The position numbers and the translations under genes are program-made. From a virus: a stretch of DNA of 64,000 nt. Shown here piece by piece: positions 25,062-31,665 of this stretch. The stretch's first letter is position 1, and every line of letters begins with the position of its first letter. Under the pieces are notes generated by a model. It saw only the letters and a program-made list of their open reading frames with translations. It was not told where the DNA came from and ran no database searches. Location of the stretch: positions 1 through 64,000 of the IMG/VR virus record IMGVR_UViG_3300025012_000076; one strand, 5' to 3'.

Positions 25062-26367
25062 ATGTGTGTTTCTGCCCTCGCGTCAGGCCGAGGCAGGACT
25101 GATAAGTCGTCCCGGCCATGCCGATCTGGTAGTTATGGGTCACCTGCTCCACGAAATATTCCAGCCCGTTCTTCATGAGGGCACCGTCGCCCACCTTGAA
25201 CTCTGGGGCGCCGTGGATGCCGAGCGTGCCGCTTTCGAGGAGGTGGTTGCGTTTGACGCGAGTCCAGAGCATCGACGCTTTGTTCTTGATCGGCTCCAGT
25301 GCGAGGTCTTGCATCCAGACGTCGAGAGCCGGGACGTTTGGTGGCGCGAAGTTGGTATTGACCTCCCACGGGGAGAATCCGTGTGTGGCAATTTCGTCCT
25401 GCGTGTCGTTGAAGACGCCTTGCGCGAACTGGATGGGGATGCCTTCCAGCGCAGCGGCCATGACGAACTGCGGCGCCTTGAGGTAAACGTAGTTGATGCG
25501 TTCGTTGTCGCAGATGCCGAGGTCTTCGGTGACCACCAGCCGGTCGTCGATCGTGCGGAGGACGCCCCTGATCCCGGTCGCTCCCGGTGCTGCTCCGGTC
25601 TCGGTGCAGAGGAGTTTGCCGGTCGTCGGGTCGAACGGGTACTTCTCGTGGATGACGTAGAACTTGCCGTCGTAGGTCTCGGTGGAGAGGACATTGAACG
25701 GTTCGTTGGCGGTGGCCTTCATCGCGTTCCAGATGCTGCCGGTAGATTCGAGGAGCGCCCAATTGTAGGTCTGCCAGTCGTCCGGAGTGACGTCCGGGAA
25801 CCAGATGTCCATGTAATCTTGCGGCAGCAGCAGCTGGTTGAAGAAGAGCTTATAAAAGAGACTGTCAAGGATCTCCTTCGGTGTACCGGAGAACGTCACG
25901 CCGGCAGCCAAGCGAAACAGGTACTCGGAGTTGTCGCCGCCGGTCACGGTGCCGGTCTCGGTGTTCTTCAGCGGCATGATATCGACGATGCAGTCGTGTT
26001 TCATGAGCAGCTTGCCGAAGTCGGTGCCGTTGATGCGGCAGCGGAACTGCGGGCGGCCCTCGGCGTCATAGCAGCGGACCCGGCCTACGCGGTCGATGAG
26101 GCCGATCATGACCGACTGCATCCCCTTGCCGTCTCCGGCGTCGAGGCTGATCAGGATGATGTCGTCGGTCTTGACTATTTCATCATATCGTTTACTATCG
26201 ATTCGCGTATTGAACGTGGTCGTGATCTGGAATCCGCCAGCAGCACGGGCAAACGCCTTGTTCGTGTTGATCGACACGATGTCATTGCTGATATCTTCGT
26301 CTGCGTAGCCGTTGGCGGCCCGGCGGAGAATGACTTTGTGGTCTGGTCGGAATGTCCCGTAAAACAT
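25060..26367 (-). CDS. Baseplate hub / tail protein D-like
   Basis: A 435-residue protein between the tape measure and spike genes. The N-terminus shows an alternating-strand pattern (GGFQITTTFNTRIDSKRYDEI, TDDIILISLDAGDG, VMIGLIDRVGRV) typical of gpD/gp27-like hub proteins. The C-terminus has EFKVGDGALMKNGLEYFVEQVTHNYQIG, where hub proteins carry a final beta domain. The hub joins tail tube to spike. Assignment rests on synteny and fold pattern. Confidence 0.65.
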   Translation of the reverse strand: MFYGTFRPDHKVILRRAANGYADEDISNDIVSINTNKAFARAAGGFQITTTFNTRIDSKRYDEIVKTDDIILISLDAGDGKGMQSVMIGLIDRVGRVRCYDAEGRPQFRCRINGTDFGKLLMKHDCIVDIMPLKNTETGTVTGGDNSEYLFRLAAGVTFSGTPKEILDSLFYKLFFNQLLLPQDYMDIWFPDVTPDDWQTYNWALLESTGSIWNAMKATANEPFNVLSTETYDGKFYVIHEKYPFDPTTGKLLCTETGAAPGATGIRGVLRTIDDRLVVTEDLGICDNERINYVYLKAPQFVMAAALEGIPIQFAQGVFNDTQDEIATHGFSPWEVNTNFAPPNVPALDVWMQDLALEPIKNKASMLWTRVKRNHLLESGTLGIHGAPEFKVGDGALMKNGLEYFVEQVTHNYQIGMAGTTYQSCLGLTRGQKHT

Positions 26368-26388
26368 TGAGGCTCCGTGGAGGTTGTT

Positions 26389-26778
26389 ATGCGTTTATTG
26401 TGTGTTCTTTGTGCGTTTCTTCTGACTGTTGCTATTGCTTGTGCCGGCGAGCCGGGGAAATACATTTATCAGGGGGGGACGACAGATTCTGGCCCTGTTG
26501 CGGTTCGGACTTCGAGCCAAGAATTTGAGTATTTTTGGTACATGAGTGGTGGTCGCTATGTCGCGGCGGCTTTTCATTCCCCCAACCATCTTGCAATCCT
26601 CCTGTCTGACTCCTCCGGAGAATCCGGCGATACTGAATTTTATTTTGACGGGAAGACCAAGGAGGTGACTTTCCTCGATCCGGCGAACGGCGAGAGGGTT
26701 GTCTATCTTTCTCCCGGCTCCTCTGGTTATGAAATGGCGACATCCATTTGGCGACACGCTGGTTTCCTGAGTAACTAG
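26389..26778 (+). CDS. Secreted hypothetical protein on the opposite strand (moron)
   Basis: A 129-residue protein starting at ATG 26389 after GTGGAGG. It has a Sec signal peptide (RLLCVLCAFLLTVAIACAG). The mature part is beta-rich (KYIYQGGTTDSGPVAVRTSS, TEFYFDGKTKEVTFLDPANG). It lies on the plus strand between minus-strand hub and tape-measure genes, overlapping the latter's stop by four bases. A separate expression unit exporting a protein could alter the host envelope (for example superinfection exclusion), but nothing in the sequence proves this. Confidence 0.6.
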   Translation: MRLLCVLCAFLLTVAIACAGEPGKYIYQGGTTDSGPVAVRTSSQEFEYFWYMSGGRYVAAAFHSPNHLAILLSDSSGESGDTEFYFDGKTKEVTFLDPANGERVVYLSPGSSGYEMATSIWRHAGFLSN

Positions 26779-28799
26779 ACCTGCGAAGAGAGGGTGCGGA
26801 CTTCACCGACAAGTCTCGTTATCTCTTCTGTCAATCTGTCAATACTGCTTAATGGTTTTCCGAGCTGCATGTGACCATTCTTATCTGGGATAAATTCGCC
26901 CGTCTCTTCATCGTGCAGGATCTCCCTCTTCTTCTGTTTCTCCATTTCATGCGTAGCACTATGAACCTTCCGGTACCCAGAATTTCTGATGGATGGAGGG
27001 TCAGGGTCGTTTGGTCCCAATCCCCAGCCGAGGAGCTTTTTCGTGGTGCTATTGACGGCCTTGGTGACTGGCGATTCCTTTTTATCTGAGTACATTCCAG
27101 CCGGATCGCCAAGCATGAGGTTTGTCAGTTTCCCGACCGCCTTGGTGAACTCACCGGAGTTGATCGTGTTGGCGACATCAACAAGGCCAGCTTTGATCTT
27201 GTCGGTTACAGACAGCAAGGAATCACCGAGGCCGACCATGTAGTTCTCAATATCAGCCTGCACTCGCGTGTGCTCGTCGGTTCCCCTCCCCGCGTCCCCT
27301 GCGAGCGACCCGGCGGCGCGGGCCTTGGTGAATATCTCCCGGAACTTTTCGGGATCATTCAATGCCTCGTTCGATAGCGCTCCGTTGTCCTTCAGCGTCT
27401 TCAGCAGACTCTCGGTCTCCGCCACGGTCATCGTGAACTGCGACGCCAGCGTGAATTTGGTAAGCGGTCCGTCCGCGCCGCCGCCGAAGGACATCGCCTT
27501 ATTCATCATGCCCCGTACGTTCTCGCTGTCGCCGACGCCGAGAGACATGCGCTTCTTGAATTCCCAGAGGGCGCCGAGGTCGCCAGCCGGCAGCTTGTCG
27601 CCGCCGAGGGCCGACCACTTGAACAGCTGCTCCCCTGGTGATCCGCCGTTGCCGGAGATCGACGAGTTCATCTTGGAAAGGATGTTGGCATTCTGCCCGG
27701 ACGGGCCGTTGCTCCACAGGGACGCTTGCAGGCCGGCGACGAATGAGGCCGACTCGCTGCCGATCTTGGCGCCTCCGGACGTGGCCGAGATTGTCTGCAT
27801 CAAGCGCTGATTAACCTGAACGTACTCTTCGATCCTTGTGCCGATATTGTGCCGGCCCAGCTTGCCGAAGTCCCGCATCGCCTCGATATATTGCCGGGTC
27901 TGTTCCTGCGTCATGCCGGTGAGGGCGCCCGTTGATCCGACCATGTTGGCGGCAGCGGACCCGTCCATGTTGAAGGCTCTGGCTGACTGCATGGCGAGGA
28001 GCGTTCCCCTTGCGCCGTAGTTCCCCTTTTTGGCGACCGCTTGCGCCATCTGCAGCTCGGCTGCCGGCCCAAATCCCAGATTGAGGCCGGCACCGAATCC
28101 GGTTTGTCCGCCGATCCCCGCGAGGCCGGTCCGGCCCTGTGATATGGCTCCGGCGCGTGACATCGACTCCAGCATGAAGCCCATGACCGTGCCGGCGCCA
28201 ATGAGAGCCGCTCCGTAGCCGATGGCTTTCTTCAGGCCTCCACCAGAGGCCGGTGCTCCGCGTTGCTGCCCAGAGCCCTGCACGCTGTCCGTGTATTCGT
28301 TGAACTCGCCTTGAAACTGGTCCTCTTGCCCTTCCAGCCGACGGTAGCTTTTCTGTTGCTGCCTTAACCGGCTCCTGAGCTGAGTTCTCTGTTCGGCAAT
28401 TCTGGAGCGTTCCGATGCCGAATTGCTGTTCGACTCTTGCTGGTCGAGAGTTTTCAGCTCCCCCTTCATTTTGGTGATTTCTTGTCGGGCCTTGCTGATC
28501 TGCGCGGCGAAGTCCTGCATATTCTTGCCGAGCTTGGACGAAATACTGGCGGCCTCCTGAAACTGTTTTGCGTTCAGGAGGCCGCCCTGTTTGTCGCTGG
28601 ACGAGGCAATGCCCTTGAGCCGATTGATATCGTCGGTCAATCTCTTGATGAGAACGGAGGTTTCCTTGAGGCCGGTCTTCCCCGCCAGCTCAATGGGATC
28701 GCCAAGGTGTTGCAGCGCGTCCTTGGTCTTGTCGATGGATGCCTTGGCCGCAGCAACCTGTCGCGCGTCAACATTTATCCCGATGCCAATTCCGCCCAT
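26775..28799 (-). CDS. Tail tape measure protein
   Basis: A 674-residue protein. Residues 10-190 are long coiled-coil helices (VDARQVAAAKASIDKTKDAL, RSRLRQQQKSYRRLEGQEDQF). A Gly/Ala-rich hydrophobic segment near 200-230 (AIGYGAALIGAGTVMGFMLESM) resembles the membrane-insertion part of tape measures. Weaker helices follow. Position right after the tail chaperone pair fits. At about 0.15 nm per residue the tail would be near 100 nm, short for a myovirus. Confidence 0.8.
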   Translation of the reverse strand: MGGIGIGINVDARQVAAAKASIDKTKDALQHLGDPIELAGKTGLKETSVLIKRLTDDINRLKGIASSSDKQGGLLNAKQFQEAASISSKLGKNMQDFAAQISKARQEITKMKGELKTLDQQESNSNSASERSRIAEQRTQLRSRLRQQQKSYRRLEGQEDQFQGEFNEYTDSVQGSGQQRGAPASGGGLKKAIGYGAALIGAGTVMGFMLESMSRAGAISQGRTGLAGIGGQTGFGAGLNLGFGPAAELQMAQAVAKKGNYGARGTLLAMQSARAFNMDGSAAANMVGSTGALTGMTQEQTRQYIEAMRDFGKLGRHNIGTRIEEYVQVNQRLMQTISATSGGAKIGSESASFVAGLQASLWSNGPSGQNANILSKMNSSISGNGGSPGEQLFKWSALGGDKLPAGDLGALWEFKKRMSLGVGDSENVRGMMNKAMSFGGGADGPLTKFTLASQFTMTVAETESLLKTLKDNGALSNEALNDPEKFREIFTKARAAGSLAGDAGRGTDEHTRVQADIENYMVGLGDSLLSVTDKIKAGLVDVANTINSGEFTKAVGKLTNLMLGDPAGMYSDKKESPVTKAVNSTTKKLLGWGLGPNDPDPPSIRNSGYRKVHSATHEMEKQKKREILHDEETGEFIPDKNGHMQLGKPLSSIDRLTEEITRLVGEVRTLSSQV

Positions 28800-28802
28800 G
28801 CG

Positions 28803-29168
28803 CTATTCTCCGTAGCCGGGGAGCATCCCGACCGTTTCGTGTTCGTGGCGCTTCCTGAAGATCGCGGTCAGATCGAGGTCTTCTCCGGCCTCCATCCGTT
28901 CCATGATCTCGTCCGCCAGCTGGTCCCCGGTGATCGTCATGCCGCATTCCGGGCACTGCGGGCGGTGGGTATCGATCTCGCATTTCGGGCAGGTCTTCAG
29001 CTTCTCTCCCTGCTCGATCATCTCCATCTCGTATTCCAGCATGATCTCCTCGTCGGTCATGGCGAGGAAGCGCGGATCTGTCGGCGGCAGGTTATACTTG
29101 CGGCGAAACCATGCTCGCAGACCCCGGTGCAACTCCTGTGCTGTCGCCGCTAACTGGCGCGGGTCGAA
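28803..29168 (-). CDS. Tail assembly chaperone, frameshift extension (gpGT-like)
   Basis: Downstream frame of a chaperone pair; it has no convincing start of its own. It is reached from the preceding gene by a +1 (equivalently -2) shift somewhere between 29168 and the zero-frame stop at 29092. The product part reads RGLRAWFRRKYNLPPTDP, EEIMLEYEMEMIEQ, then a zinc-ribbon-like CPKCEIDTHRPQCPECG and a C-terminal helical tail. Tape-measure chaperones of lambda (G/GT) and Mu-like phages use the same design, with the fusion made in small amounts. The exact slip site is not resolved, so the left limit of the fused region is approximate. Confidence 0.6.
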   Translation of the reverse strand, partial: FDPRQLAATAQELHRGLRAWFRRKYNLPPTDPRFLAMTDEEIMLEYEMEMIEQGEKLKTCPKCEIDTHRPQCPECGMTITGDQLADEIMERMEAGEDLDLTAIFRKRHEHETVGMLPGYGE

Positions 29169-29511
29169 AGGTATCGAGGAAGGTCTGGACCTCTTGCCAG
29201 ACAGCCAGCACGGCGTTTTCATCGGTTTCGTCGAACAGATTGGCGAGGTCGAACCATGCCGGGACTTTGCCGTCGGTGACGTGGGTGACGAAGACGACGA
29301 TATACGAGAGCAGGCGCAGCCCTTCGCCGATCTGGTCCGCATCGACGCGACCAAAGGCATTGTTCTGGGCGGCGTCCTTGAGGGCGATGGTCCGCTTGTC
29401 GCCGATGCTGGGGCGGCGGATCACGAAGGTGCCGGCGTACTTGCTGCCGAATGGTAGCTGCGTGTGGCTGTTGATCTTTGTCTCGATGCTGAACGACGTG
29501 GCGTTGCTCAT
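29092..29511 (-). CDS. Tail assembly chaperone (gpG-like)
   Basis: A 139-residue protein with GGAGG before the ATG. A beta-rich start (FSIETKINSHTQLPFGSKYAGTFVIRRPSIGDKR) precedes a helical end (ENAVLAVWQEVQTFLDTF). Such two-part proteins lie between tube and tape measure genes in contractile tails. The last 25 residues (PAPVSGDSTGVAPGSASM) are low-complexity, and the alternative frame over this stretch is coding-like, marking the frameshift zone. It binds the tape measure during tail assembly. Confidence 0.7.
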   Translation of the reverse strand: MSNATSFSIETKINSHTQLPFGSKYAGTFVIRRPSIGDKRTIALKDAAQNNAFGRVDADQIGEGLRLLSYIVVFVTHVTDGKVPAWFDLANLFDETDENAVLAVWQEVQTFLDTFRPAPVSGDSTGVAPGSASMVSPQV

Positions 29512-29540
29512 TGAATCCTCCTGAGTGGTTTCGTGTGGTC

Positions 29541-29555
29541 GTTACCTATGTCAAA
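29541..29555 (-). promoter_or_regulatory. TTTGACATAGGTAAC motif before tail chaperone gene
   Basis: Minus-strand copy of the recurrent motif (one mismatch, GGTAAC), 30 bases before the chaperone ATG. Confidence 0.45.
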
Positions 29556-29671
29556 TATTCTAGCGGTTGCGGGGCGCAGGGGCAAAGTTTTTGCTGTTGC
29601 CGGGTCACTCTTGGATAAACTCTACCAAACGGCATATTTCTAGTTGCGTTTAGTTTCTTCGTCCTGTAGGC

Positions 29672-29684
29672 TGTTCCCTATATC
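29672..29684 (-). promoter_or_regulatory. GATATAGGGAACA motif, distal copy before tail chaperone gene
   Basis: Second minus-strand copy upstream of the chaperone, giving the same two-copy arrangement as before the spike gene. ACAGCAAAAACTTTGC lies between the pair here too. Confidence 0.5.
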
Positions 29685-29753
29685 GCAATATCGTTGCGGT
29701 GTCGTTTTTGAGTTGCAACCAATCGGGAGTGCTGGTACGGTTTCTTTACCTGC

Positions 29754-29899
29754 TGAACACAGGGACACAACCCGGCCCGCACTCGTTAGCTTTGCGGTAT
29801 TTTTATGTCCGGCGCTTTGAAAGGCGTGCCGGGATGGGCGAGGAATATATTGAATACTCGCCGCAGCTTGGTTGTTCGCTGTGTTCAACATCCCGGCAC
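29754..29899 (+). ncRNA. Structured leader RNA B (C4-antisense-RNA-like) of the Rha module
   Basis: Paralogue of leader RNA A. Pairs: TGAACACAG (29754-29762) with CTGTGTTCA (29879-29887); a terminator-like hairpin CCGCA/TGCGG followed by TATTTTT (29777-29804); GTGCCGGGATG (29826-29836) with CATCCCGGCAC (29889-29899); hairpin GGCGAG/CTCGCC (29837-29862) with loop GAATATATTGAATA. Relative to copy A the hairpin has three compensated pairs, the long arm at least two and the first arm one, strong evidence that the pairings are real. It precedes a small gene and a Rha regulator, matching the c4-icd-ant order. Confidence 0.6.
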
Positions 29900-29933
29900 T
29901 CTTGCCGAACCCCTTGAACAGGAGAACAACACC

Positions 29934-30179
29934 ATGAACACCTCAATGCACGTCCGTCCTGCGCCCCTGCCCTGTCACAAGTCAACCTCCCCGGCCATCT
30001 ACAACTACCCGACTGATCCGCTCTTCAACGTCTCCCTCTATGCTGGCTTTGCCAAAGAGCGTGGTGGCCAGATTGCCGCTGGCAACGTCTTGGAGCTTGC
30101 CAAGTATGCCGAGGCCGCTGTTCGTCTTCTTCAGGCCGAAATCGCGCAGCTGCGGTTGGCCGGAAAGGCGGTGTGCTGA
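29934..30179 (+). CDS. Small leader-linked protein B of the Rha module
   Basis: An 81-residue paralogue of the protein at 23889, with a longer N-terminus (residues 1-20 are Pro/Ser-rich) and an added LQAEIAQLRL heptad. The core YPTDPLFNVSLYAGFAKERGG is shared. ATG 29934 is preceded by AACAGGAG. The stop overlaps the Rha start (TGATG), so regulator translation is probably coupled to it and hence to the leader RNA. Confidence 0.65.
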   Translation: MNTSMHVRPAPLPCHKSTSPAIYNYPTDPLFNVSLYAGFAKERGGQIAAGNVLELAKYAEAAVRLLQAEIAQLRLAGKAVC

Positions 30180-30982
30180 TGAACGCGACTACTCTTGACA
30201 CCTCCTCCCTCGTGTTCCTTTCCGATGGCGAACCCCGGACCACCTCCCTCGCGATTGCCGAGGGTATGGAACTTCAGCACAAAAACGTCATCGAGCTTAT
30301 CCGCACCTATCTTGCTGATTTGGCGGAGTTTGGCCCTCTCGCGTTTGAAACGCGGAAGGGGCAAGCGCTCCCTCATGGTGGTTTTGCCAAGGGGACTGAA
30401 TATGCCGTCCTCAACCAAGAGCAGTCAACGCTGATCATGACCTACATGAAAAACACCGAGATTGCCCGCTCCTTCAAGAAGCGGCTGGTCAAGGCATTTT
30501 TCGCTCTGGCGCGTCAGGTGACCGGATCGTTCCTGTCGGTCTCCTCCCTGCAAAACTTCCGGGCACCGGTCGAGGCGACCATCGTCTTCGACGCCTTCCA
30601 CAGCCTGGCGCTCAAAGTCGGCTTGGAAGGGAATCAGGCGGTCCTCTCTGCCAACATGGCGACCCGTGCCGCGACCGGGATCGATCCGTTGCAGCTTCTC
30701 GGCGCGACGCATCTGCAAGCCGGGAATCAGAACCGGCACTACACGCCGACCGAGCTTGGCACTCGCTTCAACATGACCGGGCGCGAGTTCAATATTGCCC
30801 TTGAGGCTGCTGGGCTGCAAACCCGTCACGGCAAGCAGTGGATGCCGACGGTGAAGGGCCGGGCCTATGCCGTCCTCCTCGACACGCAGAAACGCAAGGG
30901 AACCGGGACGCCGATCCAGCAACTCAAATGGACCGCTGATATCGTCGACGTCCTGCCGTCGCTGAAAGGTGGTGCCCAATGA
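30179..30982 (+). CDS. Rha-family phage regulatory protein (antirepressor-like)
   Basis: A 267-residue protein. The Rha domain spans about 15-110: TTSLAIAEGMELQHKNVIELIRTYLADL, then EYAVLNQEQSTLIMTYMKNT and RSFKKRLVKAFFALARQ. The C-terminal part (YTPTELGTRFNMTGREFNIALEAAGLQTRHGKQWMPTVKGRAYAV) is a KilAC/ANT-like helix-turn-helix region. Rha and Ant proteins act in lysogeny decisions or as antirepressors. The gene is intact, in contrast to the AntA gene of module A. Confidence 0.8.
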   Translation: MNATTLDTSSLVFLSDGEPRTTSLAIAEGMELQHKNVIELIRTYLADLAEFGPLAFETRKGQALPHGGFAKGTEYAVLNQEQSTLIMTYMKNTEIARSFKKRLVKAFFALARQVTGSFLSVSSLQNFRAPVEATIVFDAFHSLALKVGLEGNQAVLSANMATRAATGIDPLQLLGATHLQAGNQNRHYTPTELGTRFNMTGREFNIALEAAGLQTRHGKQWMPTVKGRAYAVLLDTQKRKGTGTPIQQLKWTADIVDVLPSLKGGAQ

Positions 30983-31134
30983 TCCCCGCCAAAAAGCTGA
31001 TCGAGGCGATGGCGCTGGCTGAGGCGATAAAGGTGCTGACAGAACACGATGCGTATCACGCTCCGGCGCATACGTTGAATGTTCTGGCGGCGATGGCTAT
31101 CGAACGAATGACGGCGGTCCTGGAAACTGAGTGA
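30979..31134 (+). CDS. 51-residue module protein B
   Basis: It overlaps the Rha stop (ATGA). Same length as its paralogue at 24864 and shares the AIxxxTxxD and NVLAxMxxERM segments. Two helices separated by a short turn are likely. Two independent copies, each terminal in its module, suggest it works with the regulator; the activity is unknown. Confidence 0.6.
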   Translation: MIPAKKLIEAMALAEAIKVLTEHDAYHAPAHTLNVLAAMAIERMTAVLETE

Positions 31135-31137
31135 CAA

Positions 31138-31174
31138 TAAAAACCCCCGGTCAGTGATGGCCGGGGGTTTTTTA
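31138..31174. terminator. Bidirectional terminator of module B
   Basis: AAAAACCCCCGG / CCGGGGGTTTTTT around the loop TCAGTGATGG, the same loop as module A with different arms. Confidence 0.85.
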
Positions 31175-31182
31175 TCGTTCAA

Positions 31183-31215
31183 GGTCCGAACATTTGACTG
31201 TGAGGTCCGAACATT
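31183..31215. repeat. Direct repeat GGTCCGAACATT
   Basis: Two identical 12-base units start 21 bases apart (31183 and 31204), between the module B terminator and the tube gene; the second overlaps the tube stop codon. Two helical turns of spacing suits an operator pair, but it may be a scar of module insertion. Confidence 0.4.
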
Positions 31216-31618
31216 ACACCATTTTCTTGCGGGCCTTGATCGAGTAATTTTCGCCGGAGATTACGTGCTTGCCGTAGCTGCGGCTGTGGGTTGCAAACTT
31301 GCAGCCGGTGTACTGCTCAATCGTCTGGAAGGTGACGTTGTCCTGAATTTCGATCTCGAATTCCGGCGCAGTCAGCCAGTCGCCAGACTCCGGCACGAAG
31401 CCGAGCTGCTTCAGGCTTTTGCCGCTGACCATGTAGCGGCTGCCGGAAATGTTGTGGGTGAATTTGCCGGGGACGAACTCTTGCGTCTCTGGGGAGCCGA
31501 GCGCGTCGACATCCTGCAATCCGAAGTCGTCGCTGACCTCGACGTTCTGAGCAAGGCCGATCACTTCTCCGCCGATCTTGAAGAGTGCCCGGTTGCCCGT
31601 CATGGTATTGAGTCCCAT
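31214..31618 (-). CDS. Tail tube protein
   Basis: A 134-residue protein directly downstream of the sheath gene. It has a beta-rich tube-like sequence: NRALFKIGGEVIGLAQNVEVSDD, EFVPGKFTHNISGSRYMVSG, EFEIEIQDNVTFQTIEQYTGCK. These fit the contractile-tail tube fold, and the sheath-tube order is standard. The ribosome site AAGGAGG is preceded by a small hairpin, which may raise its expression over the sheath. Confidence 0.75.
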   Translation of the reverse strand: MGLNTMTGNRALFKIGGEVIGLAQNVEVSDDFGLQDVDALGSPETQEFVPGKFTHNISGSRYMVSGKSLKQLGFVPESGDWLTAPEFEIEIQDNVTFQTIEQYTGCKFATHSRSYGKHVISGENYSIKARKKMV

Positions 31619-31638
31619 GATGTTACCTCCTTAAAAGA

Positions 31639-31658
31639 GCGCTCCCCGGAGGGAGCGG
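31639..31658 (-). terminator. Sheath-tube intergenic hairpin
   Basis: On the minus strand, GCTCCC TCCG GGGAGC followed by GCTCTTTTAAGGAGG. The weak U-tract and closeness to the tube ribosome site suggest an mRNA-stability or processing hairpin rather than a full terminator. Confidence 0.4.
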
Positions 31659-31665
31659 TAGATGG

